Assembly: GCA_947478805.1 (NCBI GenBank)
Contig: CANJXQ010000010.1
Coordinates: 1-61,630 of the forward strand
DNA from: Betaproteobacteria bacterium
GTDB taxonomy: Bacteria > Pseudomonadota > Gammaproteobacteria > Burkholderiales > SG8-39
Reading direction: 5' to 3'
Length of the DNA: 61,630 nucleotides
Shown here: positions 1-11,174 of the stretch, in pieces
How the letters are laid out: every line of letters begins with the position of its first letter
Numbering within the stretch: position 1 is the stretch's first letter
Translations under genes and position numbers: made by a program
Notes under the pieces: model-generated
Told to the model about the DNA's origin: nothing
The model's database searches: none
The model's input: only the letters and a program-made list of their open reading frames with translations

Positions 1-434
1 CCCACCTTGAGCAGCATCTCCTTGGTGTAGTAGAGGTCGCCGCGCTTCTCGCCGTGGTATTCGAACTGGCGCGTCTCCACGATCGAGTCCACCGGGCAGG
101 ACTCCTCGCAGAAGCCGCAGAAGATGCACTTGGTCAGGTCGATGTCGTAGCGCGTGGTGCGGCGCGTGCCATCGTCACGTACTGCGGACTCGATGGTAAT
201 GGCGAGCGCCGGGCAGACCGCCTCGCACAGCTTGCAGGCGATGCAGCGCTCTTCGCCGTTCGGATAGCGCCGCAATGCATGAAGGCCGCGAAAACGCGGG
301 CTTTGCGGCGTTTTCTCCTCGGGGAACTGCACGGTGATCTTGCGCGCGAACAGGTGCCTGCCAGTCAATGCCATGCCCTTCACCAGCTCGAGGAGCATGA
401 AGGTCTTGAAGAAATCCCTGATTCTGTCGCTCAT
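1..434 (-). CDS. nuoI: NADH-quinone oxidoreductase subunit I (partial, C-terminus beyond window)
   Basis: This is the 8-iron ferredoxin subunit of complex I, which passes electrons through clusters N6a and N6b toward NuoB. The reading frame begins with ATG at 434 and runs off the left edge, so about 144 residues are visible. Two ferredoxin motifs are seen: C64-x2-C67-x2-C70-x3-C74-P and C103-x2-C106-x2-C109-x3-C113-P. It lies 16 bp downstream of nuoH on the same strand, as the last visible gene of the nuo operon; nuoJ to nuoN are presumably beyond the edge. Confidence 0.96.
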   Translation of the reverse strand, partial: MSDRIRDFFKTFMLLELVKGMALTGRHLFARKITVQFPEEKTPQSPRFRGLHALRRYPNGEERCIACKLCEAVCPALAITIESAVRDDGTRRTTRYDIDLTKCIFCGFCEESCPVDSIVETRQFEYHGEKRGDLYYTKEMLLKV

Positions 435-450
435 GGTTTCTCGTTTGCTC

Positions 451-1545
451 TTACGATCGGGACCAAATGTTCCACGGCGTCTGCATCCAGGCGCTGATCA
501 GCACCAGCCAGACAATGGTGATCGGGATGAACACTTTCCAGCCCAGCCGCATGATCTGGTCGTAGCGATAGCGCGGGAAGGTCGCGCGCAGCCAGAGGAA
601 CATCGTGACGATGATCGCCGCCTTGCCCAGCAGCCAGACGATGGGTGGTATCCAGGTAAAGGGCGCAAACCCGAAAGGAGAAGCCCAGCCGCCGAAGAAC
701 ATGATGGCGCTCAATGTGGCGATCAGCCACATGTTGGCATACTCGGCGAGGAAGAAAGTCGCAAATCCCATGCCCGAGTATTCGATCATGTGGCCTGCCA
801 CGATTTCGGACTCGCCCTCGACCACGTCGAAGGGCGCGCGGTTGGTCTCGGCAACGCCGGAAATGAAGTACACCAGCACCATGGGAAGCAATGGCAACCA
901 ATTCCAGGACAGGAAATTCAGTCCCTGCGCCGCGAACATGCCCTTGGCCTGCCCATTCACGATGTCCGAGAGATTCAGGCTGTGCGAGACCAGGAGCACG
1001 CAGACCAGTGCGAAGCCCATGGCGATTTCATACGCCACGATCTGCGCCGCAGAGCGCATGGCGCCAAGGAACGCGTACTTCGAGTTCGACGCCCAGCCGG
1101 CGATGATCACGCCGTAGACCCCCATGGACGTCATCGCCATGAGGTAGAGCAGCCCGGCGTTGACATCGGCGAGCACGACTTCGGGTGCAAACGGGATCAC
1201 CGCCCAGGCGGCCAGCGCAGGCCCGAGCGCCAGTACGGGTGCCAACAGGAACAAGAACTTGTTCGAGCTGGCGGGAATGATCAGCTCCTTCACCAGCGCC
1301 TTCAAGCCGTCGGCGATCGGCTGGAACAACCCCATCGGTCCCACGCGGTTGGGACCGAGGCGGATCTGGATCCATCCGATGAACTTGCGCTCCCACAGCG
1401 TCAGGTACGCCACGGCACCCATGAGGGGCAGCACGATGCACAGGATGAGCACCACGGTCTTGATTGCGATGAACGCGTAGTCTCCCAGTTGCGGCCCCAG
1501 CCCGGAGACCAGCAGGCCCTGGAAGGATTGGAGGAGCTCGCTCAC
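451..1545 (-). CDS. nuoH: NADH-quinone oxidoreductase subunit H
   Basis: Membrane subunit of complex I that joins the peripheral arm to the proton-pumping arm and helps form the quinone chamber. The 364-residue protein is strongly hydrophobic with about eight helices. It carries the family signatures [20 protein letters not shown] near residue 50 and the acidic loop [16 protein letters not shown] in the middle. Its start overlaps the nuoG stop by 4 bp, suggesting translational coupling. Length is normal for the family. Confidence 0.97.
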   Translation of the reverse strand: MSELLQSFQGLLVSGLGPQLGDYAFIAIKTVVLILCIVLPLMGAVAYLTLWERKFIGWIQIRLGPNRVGPMGLFQPIADGLKALVKELIIPASSNKFLFLLAPVLALGPALAAWAVIPFAPEVVLADVNAGLLYLMAMTSMGVYGVIIAGWASNSKYAFLGAMRSAAQIVAYEIAMGFALVCVLLVSHSLNLSDIVNGQAKGMFAAQGLNFLSWNWLPLLPMVLVYFISGVAETNRAPFDVVEGESEIVAGHMIEYSGMGFATFFLAEYANMWLIATLSAIMFFGGWASPFGFAPFTWIPPIVWLLGKAAIIVTMFLWLRATFPRYRYDQIMRLGWKVFIPITIVWLVLISAWMQTPWNIWSRS

Positions 1546-3878
1546 GCCCGCTCCACCGACAGTTCGCCAAACATGGCGCCCAGCGCCGCAGTCGTCGGGT
1601 GCGCCGCAGCAATGCGGACTACGCCCTCGGGAAGCCGATCGTCGATGATTACGTCGAGCGCGACCTCACCCGCTTGCTTCACGCGCACCCTGTCGCCCGC
1701 CGACACGCCGAGTTTCTGGGCGACGGAGGCGCGCATGCGCGCCTGTGGGGGCCGCGCATCGCGCGTCATCTGCAATGACTCCGCACGACGCACGATAGGG
1801 TCGCTGAAATATATTGGCACGTCGGCGACGCGCTGCAGGGCGTGGGAATTCCCGGCCCCCAGCGATACCGCCACGCCATTGACCCGATTGTCGAGCCGAG
1901 CGGTCCAACCGGACTGGGCGCCCAATTCGGCGCGCACCGCCTCGGAGGACTCCTGGTCAAATCCAGGCAGCTCAAGCAGGTTGCCAAGCACGCGCAGGAT
2001 CTTCCAGCCCGGGCGCGACTGGCCTGCCGCACGCACCACGGCGTTGAAGGCCTGCACGCGACCTTCGCAATTCACGTAGGTGCCCGACGTTTCCGTATAG
2101 GGCGCCAGCGGCAGCAGCACATCGGCATATTCGGTGGCGTTTCCTGCATACGTGGAAATGGCCACGACGAATTCGGCGCCCCGCATGGCCTTTGTCGCCT
2201 GCGCAGAGTCGGCACAATCCAGTTCCGGCTCCATGCCAAACAGCACATACGCGCTGCGCGGCGAAGAGATCATGGCAGACGCATTCAAGCCGCCCGCGCC
2301 CGGGACACAATTGGCGATATGGCCGCCCACCGAATTCGCGGACTGCCCCAGCACGCCGAATCGCGCACCGACAAGCTCGGACAGCATCTGCATGAGCGAA
2401 TGCAGTTCCGCCGCGCGCGGGTGCTGTTCGGCGAAGTTGCCAAGGAACAATCCAACCGCCTTGCCGGAGCACAAGCTTGCCGCGATCTTGCGGGTGTCGT
2501 CCCGCACTTCAAGCGCGGCAACCGCGGATGGCACCGGCTGCTCCTTCTTTTCCGCGACCGCCTTGACGACCTGTCCCAGCACCTCGGGCAGCTCGTTGGG
2601 TGGAACGATGGCCTTGTTGGCCACCGCCATCAACAGCTCGTCGTCGGACGAATGGATGATATTCAATTGTTGAATACGCTTGCCGGCGATGCGAAAGCGC
2701 GACGCCAGCACCGGGTGATCCTTGCGCAGGAATGAGCCGACGACAAGAACACGGTCAAGGGATGCGATGTCCGCTACCGGCATTCCCAGCCAGGGCGCGC
2801 CGGCGCGCTTGCCGTCAGCCGAAAAATCGGACTGGCGCAGGCGAAAATCTACGTTCTCGCTGCCGATCGCGCGGGTCAGCTTTTGCGCGAGGTGCATCTC
2901 TTCAAGGGTCGCGCTCGCGCTCACAAGGGTTCCAATGGCCGAGGCGCCCCGCGCCGCCTTGACTTCCCCAAGGCGCTTGGCCACCAGCGCCAGCGCACTT
3001 TGCCAGTCGGCCTCGCGCCAGCGTCCGTCTTCCTTGATCATGGGCGTGGTCAGCCGCTCCGCCGAGTTCAGTGCCTCGTAGGAAAAGCGGTCACGATCCG
3101 AGATCCAGCATTCATTCACCGCCTCGTTCTCGAGCGGCACCACGCGCAGGACGCGGTCCTGCTTGGTCTGCGCGATCAGGTTGGCACCCAGGCTGTCGTG
3201 GGGCGATACGGTCTTGCGACGGTTCAACTCCCAGGTGCGCGCGCTGTAGCGGAACGGCTTGGAGGTCAGCGCGCCAACCGGGCAGATGTCGATCATGTTG
3301 CCGGACAACTCTGAATCCACGGTCTTGCCCACGAACGATACGATTTCCGAATGCTCGCCTCGCCCGATCATGCCGAGCTCCATGACACCGGCGACTTCCT
3401 GGCCGAAGCGCACACAGCGGGTGCAGTGGATGCAACGACTCATCTCCTCCGCGGACACCAGCGGCCCGATATTCTTGTGGAACACCACGCGCTTGGCCTC
3501 GGTATAGCGAGAAGCGCTGCCGCCGTAGCCGACCGCAAGGTCCTGCAGCTGGCACTCGCCGCCCTGGTCGCAGATCGGGCAGTCGAGCGGATGGTTGATC
3601 AGCAGGAATTCCATCACCCCGCTCTGCGCCTTCTTGGCGGCTTCGGAATGCGTCCACACTTTCATGCCGTCCGTGACGGGCGTCGCGCAGGCCGGCATCG
3701 GCTTGGGCGCCTTTTCCACCTGCACCAGGCACATGCGGCAATTGGCAGCGATGGACAGCTTCTTGTGATAACAGAAGTGCGGCACGAAGATGCCCAGGCG
3801 ATTGGCCGCCTCCATCACCGTGGACCCATGGGGGACTTCCAGGCCCTGGCCGTCGACTTCGACTTTCAGCATGGCCAT
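1542..3878 (-). CDS. nuoG: NADH-quinone oxidoreductase subunit G
   Basis: Large iron-sulfur subunit of the complex I peripheral arm. The 778-residue product has an N-terminal 2Fe-2S ferredoxin domain (C36, C47, C50, C64), the His-Cys cluster (H96, C100, C103, C109), a further 4Fe-4S motif starting at C149-x2-C152-x2-C155 and closed by the DICPVGAL motif near residue 200. A degenerate molybdopterin-type domain fills the rest. It follows nuoF by 3 bp and overlaps nuoH by 4 bp. Length fits the betaproteobacterial form. Confidence 0.97.
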   Translation of the reverse strand: MAMLKVEVDGQGLEVPHGSTVMEAANRLGIFVPHFCYHKKLSIAANCRMCLVQVEKAPKPMPACATPVTDGMKVWTHSEAAKKAQSGVMEFLLINHPLDCPICDQGGECQLQDLAVGYGGSASRYTEAKRVVFHKNIGPLVSAEEMSRCIHCTRCVRFGQEVAGVMELGMIGRGEHSEIVSFVGKTVDSELSGNMIDICPVGALTSKPFRYSARTWELNRRKTVSPHDSLGANLIAQTKQDRVLRVVPLENEAVNECWISDRDRFSYEALNSAERLTTPMIKEDGRWREADWQSALALVAKRLGEVKAARGASAIGTLVSASATLEEMHLAQKLTRAIGSENVDFRLRQSDFSADGKRAGAPWLGMPVADIASLDRVLVVGSFLRKDHPVLASRFRIAGKRIQQLNIIHSSDDELLMAVANKAIVPPNELPEVLGQVVKAVAEKKEQPVPSAVAALEVRDDTRKIAASLCSGKAVGLFLGNFAEQHPRAAELHSLMQMLSELVGARFGVLGQSANSVGGHIANCVPGAGGLNASAMISSPRSAYVLFGMEPELDCADSAQATKAMRGAEFVVAISTYAGNATEYADVLLPLAPYTETSGTYVNCEGRVQAFNAVVRAAGQSRPGWKILRVLGNLLELPGFDQESSEAVRAELGAQSGWTARLDNRVNGVAVSLGAGNSHALQRVADVPIYFSDPIVRRAESLQMTRDARPPQARMRASVAQKLGVSAGDRVRVKQAGEVALDVIIDDRLPEGVVRIAAAHPTTAALGAMFGELSVERA

Positions 3879-3881
3879 GGT

Positions 3882-5225
3882 TCAGGCCGCCTTTTCAAGA
3901 TGAGCAACGTGGGCGCCGGCGCGCCCCCACTTCGGCTCGCTGTCCGGCCCGGAAACAAGGCATCGCTTGTTTTCGATGTGGTATGCGAACTCGGAACGGA
4001 AATGCTTGAGGAAACTCTTGACCGGCAGCGCCGCCGCGTCGCCGAGCGCGCAGATGGTGCGGCCGGCGATGTTGTCGGCCACATTGTCGAGCAACGCGAG
4101 GTCTTCAGGCCTGCCCTGCCCGTTCTCGATGCGGTGGACCACGCGATACAGCCAGCCGGTACCCTCGCGGCAGGGCGTGCACTGGCCGCAGGACTCCTCG
4201 TAATAGAAGTACGACAAGCGCTCCAGCGCCCGCACCATGCAGGTCCGCTCGTCCATGACGATGACTGCCCCCGAACCCAGCATGGAGCCCGCCTTGGAGA
4301 TGGAGTCGTAGTCCATGTCCGTGGCCATGATGACCTCGGCCGGCAGGACAGGCATCGACGAGCCGCCCGGTATCACGGCTTTCAGCTTGCGCCCGTCCTT
4401 CACGCCACCCGCCATTTCCAGCAGCTTTGCAAACGGGGTCCCGAGCTTGACTTCGTAATTGCCCGGACGATTCACGTGCCCAGACACCGAGAACACCTTG
4501 GTGCCGCCGTTGTTGGGTTTGCCCAGAGCGAGGAAGGCATCGGCGCCATTGCGGATGATCCAGGGCACCTGCGCGAAGGTCTCGGTGTTGTTGATGGTGG
4601 TCGGTTTGCCGTAAAGACCGAAGCTTGCGGGGAACGGCGGCTTGAAGCGCGGCTGGCCCTTCTTGCCTTCGAGAGATTCCAGCAACGCTGTCTCTTCGCC
4701 GCAGATGTAGGCGCCGTAACCTGCGTGTGCATGCAGCTCGAAACTGAAATCCGACCCGAGAATGTTCTTGCCGAGGTAGCCTGCGGCGCGCGCCTCATCC
4801 AGTGCAGCCTCGAATCGCTCGTAGACTTCCCAGATCTCGCCGTGGATGTAGTTATAGCCGGTGGTGGCACCCATGACGTAGGCGCCAATGATCATGCCCT
4901 CGATCACCGAATGCGGGTTATAGCGCAGGATGTCGCGGTCCTTGCAGGTGCCTGGCTCGCCCTCGTCCGAATTGCACACCAGGTACTTGGCGCCTGGAAA
5001 CTGCCGCGGCATGAAGCTCCACTTCAAGCCGGTCGGAAAGCCCGCACCACCGCGCCCGCGAAGACTGGATTTCTTCAACTCGCCGATCAGTTCGTCCTGC
5101 GGGGTCTTGGCGGAGATGATTTTCTTCAGCGCAGCATAACCGTCGCGCGCCTCGTAATCCTTCAGGCGCCAGTTATTGCCGTCAAGGCCCGTCATCAGAA
5201 TGGCATCGGAACCGTAGTCGAGCAT
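3882..5225 (-). CDS. nuoF: NADH-quinone oxidoreductase subunit F
   Basis: NADH- and FMN-binding subunit, the electron entry point of complex I. The 447-residue protein shows the glycine-rich nucleotide motif [13 protein letters not shown], the [14 protein letters not shown] segment, and the 4Fe-4S motif [14 protein letters not shown] near the C-terminus. I chose ATG at 5225 ([10 protein letters not shown]) because it lies one base after the nuoE stop and matches family N-termini; a longer frame extends upstream but overlaps nuoE. Confidence 0.97.
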   Translation of the reverse strand: MLDYGSDAILMTGLDGNNWRLKDYEARDGYAALKKIISAKTPQDELIGELKKSSLRGRGGAGFPTGLKWSFMPRQFPGAKYLVCNSDEGEPGTCKDRDILRYNPHSVIEGMIIGAYVMGATTGYNYIHGEIWEVYERFEAALDEARAAGYLGKNILGSDFSFELHAHAGYGAYICGEETALLESLEGKKGQPRFKPPFPASFGLYGKPTTINNTETFAQVPWIIRNGADAFLALGKPNNGGTKVFSVSGHVNRPGNYEVKLGTPFAKLLEMAGGVKDGRKLKAVIPGGSSMPVLPAEVIMATDMDYDSISKAGSMLGSGAVIVMDERTCMVRALERLSYFYYEESCGQCTPCREGTGWLYRVVHRIENGQGRPEDLALLDNVADNIAGRTICALGDAAALPVKSFLKHFRSEFAYHIENKRCLVSGPDSEPKWGRAGAHVAHLEKAA

Positions 5226-5226
5226 C

Positions 5227-5709
5227 TCAGGCCCCTTTCCCGAGCTCATCGACCAGGGCATCGAGCTTGGAATTGGACATGCTGTCACACATGCGCTTGT
5301 TGTTCACCAGCACAACCGGCGCCATGGCGCAGGCGCCCATGCACTCGCCTTCCTTCAGCGTGAATTTCCCGTCGGGCGTGGTCTCGTTGAAGTCGATGCC
5401 CAGGCGCGACTTGAGGTGATCGGCTGCCGCCAGCGACCCCTGCAGGCCGCAGGGCAGGCAAGTACAGATGGTGAGTTTGAACTTGCCCGTCGGTTGCAGG
5501 TTGTACATGTTGTAGAAGCTCGCCACCTCGTACACTGCGACCGGTGCCATGCCGAGGTACCCGCCGACGAAGTCGATGGTCTCGGGGGCCAGCCATCCTT
5601 TTTCATCCTGCGCGATCACCAACGCCGCCATGACCGCCGACTGCTTCTGGTCAGCGGGGTACTTGGCGATCTCTCGATCGATCTTTTTCAGGGATTCCGC
5701 GGAAAGCAT
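5227..5709 (-). CDS. nuoE: NADH-quinone oxidoreductase subunit E
   Basis: Thioredoxin-fold 2Fe-2S subunit of the complex I NADH dehydrogenase module. The 160-residue protein carries the N1a cluster ligands C82 and C87 ([11 protein letters not shown]) and C123 and C127 ([11 protein letters not shown]). It sits between nuoD and nuoF with almost no spacing (1 bp before nuoF, 10 bp after nuoD), consistent with one transcript. Length is typical. Confidence 0.97.
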   Translation of the reverse strand: MLSAESLKKIDREIAKYPADQKQSAVMAALVIAQDEKGWLAPETIDFVGGYLGMAPVAVYEVASFYNMYNLQPTGKFKLTICTCLPCGLQGSLAAADHLKSRLGIDFNETTPDGKFTLKEGECMGACAMAPVVLVNNKRMCDSMSNSKLDALVDELGKGA

Positions 5710-5719
5710 CAGAGGTCAC

Positions 5720-6973
5720 TCACCTGTCAATTTCGCCGAACACGATGTCCTGCGTGCCAATGATGGCCACGACGTCCGCGAGCATGTGCCCCCGCGACAT
5801 TTCGTTGAGCGCGGCCAGATGCGGAAATCCCGGCGCGCGAATCTTCAAACGGTAGGGCTTGTTGGCGCCATCCGATATCGCATAAATTCCGAATTCGCCC
5901 TTCGGGTGTTCCACCGCTGCATACGCCTCTCCCGGAGGCACATGCATGCCTTCGGTGAAGAGCTTGAAGTGATGGATCAATTCTTCCATGTTGCTCTTCA
6001 TGTCGACGCGCGAAGGCGCGGCCACCTTGTGGTTCGACGTGATGACCGGCCCGGCATTGGCGCGCAGCCAGGCTATGCACTGACGGATAATCTTGTTCGA
6101 CTGGCGCATCTCCTCGATGCGCACGAGATAGCGGTCGTAGCAATCGCCATTGACGCCAATGGGTATGTCGAACTCCATCCGGTCGTAGACTTCGTACGGC
6201 TGCTTGCGGCGAAGGTCCCACTCCACCCCGGAGCCGCGCAGCATGGGCCCCGTGAAACCGAGCGCCTTGGCACGTTCCGGCGTCACCACGCCGATGCCGA
6301 CGGTGCGCTGTTTCCAGATGCGGTTGTCGGTGAGCAGGGTCTCATACTCGTCGACGTACGTCGGAAAGCGCCGGGTGAAGTCCTCGATGAAATCGAGCAA
6401 GGAGCCCTGGCGGTTCTCGTTGAGCTCGCGCACCTTTTTCTCGCTGCGGTAGGGCGATGGCAGGTACTGCGGCATTGCGTCCGGCAGGTCGCGGTACACA
6501 CCGCCAGGCCGATAGTAGGCCGCGTGCATGCGCGCGCCTGACACCGCCTCATAGCAGTCCATCAGGTCCTCGCGCTCGCGAAAGCAATAGAGAAACACCG
6601 TCATCGCGCCGATATCGATGGCGTGGGCACCCAGCCACAGAAGGTGGTTGAGCACCCGCGTGATCTCATCGAACATGACGCGGATATATTGCGCACGCTC
6701 GGGCACCTCGATGCCGACGAGCTTCTCGATGGCCATGCAGTAAGCGTGCTCGTTGCACATCATCGACACATAGTCCAGCCGATCCATGTACGGCAGCGAC
6801 TGGATCCAGGTCTTGTGCTCGGCAAGCTTCTCGGTGGCGCGATGCAGAAGGCCGATGTGCGGGTCGGCACGCTGGATGACTTCGCCATCGAGTTCGAGCA
6901 CCAGGCGCAACACGCCATGGGCGGCCGGATGCTGCGGGCCAAAATTGAGCGTGTAATTGCGTATCTCGGCCAT
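5720..6973 (-). CDS. nuoD: NADH-quinone oxidoreductase subunit D
   Basis: 49-kDa-type subunit of complex I, related to the large subunit of NiFe hydrogenases, forming part of the quinone site with NuoB. The 417-residue product starts [20 protein letters not shown], with the HxxH-type quinone-site motif (GPQHPAAHG) near residue 13. The ATG at 6973 is one base after the nuoC stop; six further in-frame residues upstream would overlap nuoC and are less likely. nuoC and nuoD are separate genes here, not fused as in enterobacteria. Confidence 0.97.
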   Translation of the reverse strand: MAEIRNYTLNFGPQHPAAHGVLRLVLELDGEVIQRADPHIGLLHRATEKLAEHKTWIQSLPYMDRLDYVSMMCNEHAYCMAIEKLVGIEVPERAQYIRVMFDEITRVLNHLLWLGAHAIDIGAMTVFLYCFREREDLMDCYEAVSGARMHAAYYRPGGVYRDLPDAMPQYLPSPYRSEKKVRELNENRQGSLLDFIEDFTRRFPTYVDEYETLLTDNRIWKQRTVGIGVVTPERAKALGFTGPMLRGSGVEWDLRRKQPYEVYDRMEFDIPIGVNGDCYDRYLVRIEEMRQSNKIIRQCIAWLRANAGPVITSNHKVAAPSRVDMKSNMEELIHHFKLFTEGMHVPPGEAYAAVEHPKGEFGIYAISDGANKPYRLKIRAPGFPHLAALNEMSRGHMLADVVAIIGTQDIVFGEIDR

Positions 6974-6974
6974 G

Positions 6975-7583
6975 TCAGGCCTTCCCGCCAAGTTCGCCGT
7001 ACTGCGCTTCGCGAACGATGCGGGGGGTGACCTCGCGCGGCTCGATCGTAACCGGCTGGTATATCACGCGCCGCTGCTCCGGGTCGTAGCGCATTTCGAC
7101 GTTGCCTGACAACGGGAAGTCCTTGCGGAAAGGATGGCCGACGAACCCGTAGTCGGTGAGAATGCGCCGCAGGTCGTCATGCCCCTCGAACATGATGCCA
7201 AACAGGTCGAATGCCTCGCGCTCGTACCAATTGGCATTCGGCCACACGCCGGTCAATGTATCGACAACAGGAAAATCATCTTCGGCGGCAAACACACGAA
7301 GGCGCAGGCGGCAATTATTGGACACCGAAAGGAGGTGGGCCACGACTGCGAAGCGCAGGGGCGGCACTTCACTTCCACCCCACCCCGAATAATCCACGCC
7401 GCACAGGTCGATCAACTCCTCAAACCGCAGGGAAGGTTCGTCGCGCAATAGCGTGGCCACGCCGATCAAGTCATTCGATTTCACTACCAGCGTCAGCTCG
7501 CCCAACGCCTCGTCCAATCGCTGGATACGCTCGCCCAGCGTCGATGCCAATGCGGCCTTGAGCGTTTCAATGCGTGTGGACAT
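6975..7583 (-). CDS. nuoC: NADH-quinone oxidoreductase subunit C
   Basis: 30-kDa-type peripheral-arm subunit of complex I that packs against NuoD. The 202-residue product has the conserved segment [25 protein letters not shown], followed by [15 protein letters not shown], both diagnostic of the family. It is followed at 1 bp by nuoD. About 35 bp separate it from nuoB. Confidence 0.97.
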   Translation of the reverse strand: MSTRIETLKAALASTLGERIQRLDEALGELTLVVKSNDLIGVATLLRDEPSLRFEELIDLCGVDYSGWGGSEVPPLRFAVVAHLLSVSNNCRLRLRVFAAEDDFPVVDTLTGVWPNANWYEREAFDLFGIMFEGHDDLRRILTDYGFVGHPFRKDFPLSGNVEMRYDPEQRRVIYQPVTIEPREVTPRIVREAQYGELGGKA

Positions 7584-7618
7584 GAATAGGTGGCCGTTGC
7601 GTCAGTTTGATAGGCTGT

Positions 7619-8098
7619 CTAGCGTGCGATGGTATTGGTGCGCTTGATCTTGTTCTGCAACTGCACCAGCCCGTACAACAATGCCTCGGCGGTCGGAGGG
7701 CAGCCAGGGACATATACATCGACAGGGACGATGCGATCGCAGCCCCGCACCACTGAATAACTGTAGTGATAGTACCCGCCGCCATTCGCGCACGAGCCCA
7801 TCGACAGCACCCAACGCGGCTCTGCCATCTGGTCATACACCTTGCGCAGGGCCGGCGCCATCTTGTTGCACAACGTGCCGGCCACGATCATCAGGTCAGA
7901 ATGGCGCGGGCTAGGGCGAAATACGATGCCGAAACGGTCGAGGTCGTAGCGCGCGGCCCCCGCATGCATCATCTCGACGGCGCAACATGCCAGCCCGAAC
8001 GTCATCGGCCACAGCGACCCGGTGCGCGTCCAGTTGACGAGTTTGTCCACCGATGTGGTCACAAAACCCTGTTGCATCAGTCCGTCGGAGGCGCCCAT
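7619..8098 (-). CDS. nuoB: NADH-quinone oxidoreductase subunit B
   Basis: PSST-type subunit carrying cluster N2, the last iron-sulfur centre before quinone. The 159-residue product has the tandem cysteines C38-C39 ([11 protein letters not shown]), then GSCANGG and [11 protein letters not shown], which supply the other N2 ligands. It starts 1 bp after the nuoA stop. Length and motifs are complete. Confidence 0.97.
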   Translation of the reverse strand: MGASDGLMQQGFVTTSVDKLVNWTRTGSLWPMTFGLACCAVEMMHAGAARYDLDRFGIVFRPSPRHSDLMIVAGTLCNKMAPALRKVYDQMAEPRWVLSMGSCANGGGYYHYSYSVVRGCDRIVPVDVYVPGCPPTAEALLYGLVQLQNKIKRTNTIAR

Positions 8099-8099
8099 G

Positions 8100-8468
8100 T
8101 CACTCCCATTCCAGCGCGCCCTTCATCCACTCGTAGATGAAACCCACGACGAGGATGAAGAGGAAGATCATCATTGAGACGAACCCGAACATGCCGATCT
8201 CGTCCAGCACGACTGCCCACGGAAAGAGGAACGCAATTTCCAGGTCGAACAGGATGAAGAGGATCGCGACAAGGTAGTAGCGGACGTCGAACTTCATCCG
8301 CGCATCTTCGAATGCCTCGAATCCGCACTCGTAGGGGGACAGTTTTTCGCTGTCGGGGCGGTTCATGCCAAGCAATGTGGAGCAGACCCAGCCCGCAATC
8401 GTGGGTCCCGCGCCCACCGCAACAGCGACGCAGATAAAGGCCAGGATCGGGAAATAGGCTTCAAGCAT
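8100..8468 (-). CDS. nuoA: NADH-quinone oxidoreductase subunit A
   Basis: Small membrane subunit and first gene of the nuo operon. The 122-residue protein starts [11 protein letters not shown] and has three hydrophobic helices. The loop after the first helix carries the family motif [28 protein letters not shown] at 8468 was chosen because the in-frame extension upstream lacks similarity to the family. The operon promoter should lie between here and the tRNA gene at 8652. Confidence 0.96.
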   Translation of the reverse strand: MLEAYFPILAFICVAVAVGAGPTIAGWVCSTLLGMNRPDSEKLSPYECGFEAFEDARMKFDVRYYLVAILFILFDLEIAFLFPWAVVLDEIGMFGFVSMMIFLFILVVGFIYEWMKGALEWE

Positions 8469-8651
8469 GGTGGCTAGATTTTTTTCCCGGGACACCGGAA
8501 GCAATTGCGGGATCGTTGGCCCGGAGGATCCTGTCGCACATCTCGCAATCGCTTCCTTCAATTAACGGATCCGTCACCCGGGACTCCCATCACCCCGACC
8601 GCCCTGCCTGCCCACTCCAACCACTCTCGTACGCTTGCTCACATTCAAGCC
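8469..8651. other. nuo operon leader region, no gene
   Basis: About 180 bp between nuoA and the upstream tRNA-Leu gene. I see no coding potential, clear promoter or terminator hairpin here; nuo could be read through from the tRNA/secG transcript or have its own promoter. Confidence 0.5.
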
Positions 8652-8736
8652 TGGTGCCGACGGGGAGACTCGAACTCCCACAGCTTTCGCCACCGCCCCC
8701 TCAAGACGGCGTGTCTACCAATTTCACCACGTCGGC
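8652..8736 (-). tRNA. tRNA-Leu, anticodon GAG
   Basis: An 85-nt class II tRNA on the minus strand. The acceptor arms GCCGACG and CGTCGGC pair perfectly, discriminator A and an encoded CCA follow. The D-arm reads GGTGAAATTGGTAGACAC. The anticodon stem CCGTC/GGCGG encloses loop TTGAGGG with anticodon GAG. A long variable arm precedes the T-arm GGGAGTTCGAGTCTCCC. The position between secG and nuoA is the classic proteobacterial location. Confidence 0.95.
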
Positions 8737-8841
8737 AAATTTTGGCTTGGAACCAGCAACGAGGAACATCCATTCGCGCCTCGCTGTTCTACCGCCCGCG
8801 GAAACCAGGAGGAAAAGGATCCAAGCGCGAATATTTTACTA

Positions 8842-9228
8842 CTACTTTGGAACCTCGTTCGCCCCGGAGCTCTTCGCCGCATCACTTTCGGCCGCGGATT
8901 TCGCTGCTGGCGCAGCCGGCGCGCTCGTTGACGCCGGGGTCGCGGGCGCCTCCTTGACTGCATCCATGACTCCACCACCCTCGACTGTTCGGTGACTTGC
9001 AAGATAAGCAAGCCCAAGGCTCGTCAGGAAAAAGATAGCGGCCAGCACCGCAGTTGCACGCGACAGGAAATTGGCGGAACCCGTGGCGCCAAACAAACTG
9101 CCTGACGCCCCGCTGCCAAACGCGGCGCCGACATCAGCACCCTTGCCATGCTGCAGCAAGACCAGGCCGATGACACCCAAGGCGGCCAGCACGTGAACAA
9201 CTAAAACCAGAGTCAGCCAAATATTCAT
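8842..9228 (-). CDS. secG: Preprotein translocase subunit SecG
   Basis: Small inner-membrane subunit of the Sec translocon that assists SecA-driven export. The 128-residue protein has two hydrophobic helices (residues about 3-22 and 58-78) separated by the family loop [22 protein letters not shown] long low-complexity Ala/Ser/Pro tail (residues about 90-128) is typical of betaproteobacterial SecG. It is 11 bp downstream of tpiA. Confidence 0.95.
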   Translation of the reverse strand: MNIWLTLVLVVHVLAALGVIGLVLLQHGKGADVGAAFGSGASGSLFGATGSANFLSRATAVLAAIFFLTSLGLAYLASHRTVEGGGVMDAVKEAPATPASTSAPAAPAAKSAAESDAAKSSGANEVPK

Positions 9229-9239
9229 GATGTCCTTTA

Positions 9240-10010
9240 TCAGCTATTGCGCATTGCAGCTTTGCAAATCGCAATGAAATCATCGGCGACCAGCGAGGCG
9301 CCGCCAATCAGTCCGCCGTCTATATCCGGCTGGGAGAACAATTCAACCGCATTCGCAGGTTTGACGCTGCCACCATACAAAAGCACCAGCGCATCCGCGA
9401 TGCCCGAATCCATCCTTGCAACCTTCCCCCGGAGGAACGCATGAACGGCTTGTGCCTGCGCTGGCGAAGCCGTCTTCCCCGTCCCGATCGCCCATACCGG
9501 TTCGTAGGCCAATACGGCCGATTCCAACGCCGACACGCCGGCTAGAGCCACGACCGCATCCAGTTGCCGCGCAACCACCGCTTCGGTTTCGCCCTGTTCA
9601 CGCTGCCCGAGAGTTTCGCCAACGCACAAAATCGGGAGCAGTCCGCTGCGTTGCGCTGCCAGGAACTTGGCACCAACCAGTGCATCGCTTTCGGAATACA
9701 GCTGCCGGCGCTCCGAATGGCCGACAATGACGTAACGACACCCGAAATCCCTGAGCATCGCACCAGACACCTCACCGGTGAATGCACCATGGTCATTCTC
9801 GCACAGTGTCTGCGCCCCCCAGGTGATGCCACTCCCCGTGAGCGCGGCAGATACCTGCGCAAGGTAGGGAAACGGGGGACAAACCGCGAATTCGGCGCCT
9901 TGGTTCGCGTTGAGCGAAACACACAGCCGTGCGAGCAAATCCCGGTTGGATGCGAGGCTGCCGTGCATTTTCCAGTTGCCCGCGACCAGCCGACCTCTAC
10001 CCGGACTCAT
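9240..10010 (-). CDS. tpiA: Triosephosphate isomerase
   Basis: Glycolytic enzyme interconverting dihydroxyacetone phosphate and glyceraldehyde 3-phosphate. The 256-residue TIM barrel shows the substrate Asn and Lys (AGNWKMHG), the electrophilic His (VIVGHSERR), the catalytic-Glu motif [15 protein letters not shown] with the loop-6 lid, and [10 protein letters not shown] for phosphate binding. I chose ATG at 10010; a GTG two codons earlier (10016) is also possible since the ribosome site is weak for both. Confidence 0.95.
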   Translation of the reverse strand: MSPGRGRLVAGNWKMHGSLASNRDLLARLCVSLNANQGAEFAVCPPFPYLAQVSAALTGSGITWGAQTLCENDHGAFTGEVSGAMLRDFGCRYVIVGHSERRQLYSESDALVGAKFLAAQRSGLLPILCVGETLGQREQGETEAVVARQLDAVVALAGVSALESAVLAYEPVWAIGTGKTASPAQAQAVHAFLRGKVARMDSGIADALVLLYGGSVKPANAVELFSQPDIDGGLIGGASLVADDFIAICKAAMRNS

Positions 10011-10340
10011 GCCCACTTCGCCCCCACGTATTCATGCCGCACTGATGAACCGACACGTACAGACGCGCGTTGCGTCCGGTGCCGCAAGAATTGCATCGCC
10101 CACAAGAAACGGGCAGCCCGTCATTCTAGCTGCGAGGCTCGCCAAGGTCAATGCAAAACCAGGAAAAACTCTGGGGATTCAGTATGTTCCAGCGCACTTC
10201 CGCGCGCATGCCCAAACATTGACTGAGGCACGCCAATCACCACCACGTGCCGTGTCGACGCCACAAGCAAAGCCGAACCGATGCGCAAAACGAAAGGGCC
10301 CGCATTCGCGGGCCCTTTCTAGTACCGGGTTCGGTACACC
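10011..10340. other. Intergenic region between pstB and tpiA
   Basis: About 330 bp without a convincing gene. It contains the pst operon terminator (10293-10318) on its pstB side and must hold the promoter for tpiA-secG on the other. Short open frames on the plus strand here are antisense shadows with no recognisable product. Confidence 0.6.
10293..10318 (-). terminator. Rho-independent terminator after pstB
   Basis: A perfect 11-bp inverted repeat AAAGGGCCCGC / GCGGGCCCTTT with a 4-nt loop, 23 bp after the pstB stop. On the minus strand the 3' arm runs into TTTCGTTTTG. It should end the pstSCAB transcript. Confidence 0.85.
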
Positions 10341-11174
10341 TTAACCGAATCGCCCAGTAATGTAATCCTCGGTTTCGCGACGCTTGGGATTCACGAATAG
10401 GGTCTCGGTCACCCCGAACTCGATCAATTCCCCCAGATACATGTAGGCGGTGAAATCCGAGACACGCGCGGCCTGCTGCATGTTGTGGGTGACGATCACG
10501 ATGGTGAAATCCTTCTTCAGGTCATGCACCAGTTCCTCGATGCGCAAGGTGGAGATGGGGTCAAGTGCCGAAGTCGGCTCGTCCAGCAGGAGGACATGCG
10601 GCTTGACCGCAATCCCGCGCGCGATGCACAGGCGCTGCTGCTGTCCGCCGGAAAGACTCATGCCACTCTGGCCCAGCTTGTCCTTCACCTCGCCCCACAA
10701 CGCGGCTTTTTGCAGCGCCCACTCGACGCGATCGTCCAGTTCCGACTTGGACAGTCGTTCGTGCAACTTCACGCCAAAGGCAATATTGTCGTAAATGGAC
10801 ATCGGAAACGGCGTCGGCTTCTGGAACACCATGCCCACGCGTGCACGCAGGTCGTTCAGATCGACGTTGGAGGCAATCATGTTCTGCCCGTTGAACAACA
10901 GTTCTCCCTCTGCGCGCTGCTCGGGGTACAGGTCATACATCCGGTTCAAGGTGCGCAAAAGGGTCGATTTGCCGCAACCCGAAGGTCCGATGAATGCCGT
11001 GACGCGGCGCTTGTAGATTTCCAGGTTGATATTTTTCAGCGCATGGTACTTGCCGTAATAAAACTGGAAATTCTTGAAGGCAACTTCAACCGTCTCGGAT
11101 GTCGCCGCCGCTTCACCGCCTTCACGCCCTTGTCGCTGGGCACTGGCGTCCCGGGCTAATGTTGCCATATTCAT
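10341..11174 (-). CDS. pstB: Phosphate ABC transporter ATP-binding protein
   Basis: ATPase of the high-affinity phosphate importer. The 277-residue protein shows Walker A ([10 protein letters not shown]), Q-loop ([15 protein letters not shown]), ABC signature ([14 protein letters not shown]), Walker B ([13 protein letters not shown]) and H-loop (IVTHNMQQA). About 25 residues precede the usual PstB N-terminus. Its ATG overlaps the pstA stop by 4 bp. The operon ends just downstream at a terminator; phoU is not next to it but about 22 kb away. Confidence 0.97.
   Translation of the reverse strand: MNMATLARDASAQRQGREGGEAAATSETVEVAFKNFQFYYGKYHALKNINLEIYKRRVTAFIGPSGCGKSTLLRTLNRMYDLYPEQRAEGELLFNGQNMIASNVDLNDLRARVGMVFQKPTPFPMSIYDNIAFGVKLHERLSKSELDDRVEWALQKAALWGEVKDKLGQSGMSLSGGQQQRLCIARGIAVKPHVLLLDEPTSALDPISTLRIEELVHDLKKDFTIVIVTHNMQQAARVSDFTAYMYLGELIEFGVTETLFVNPKRRETEDYITGRFG

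Noticed and set aside
334-2079. Plus-strand 581-aa open frame over nuoH/nuoG
   Set aside because: Antisense to strongly recognised complex I genes. High GC makes stop codons rare in this frame; composition is Arg/His/Gly-rich without motifs.
3351-5363. Plus-strand 670-aa open frame opposite nuoF/nuoG
   Set aside because: Fully antisense to nuoF and the nuoG start, with no domain; a GC-rich shadow.
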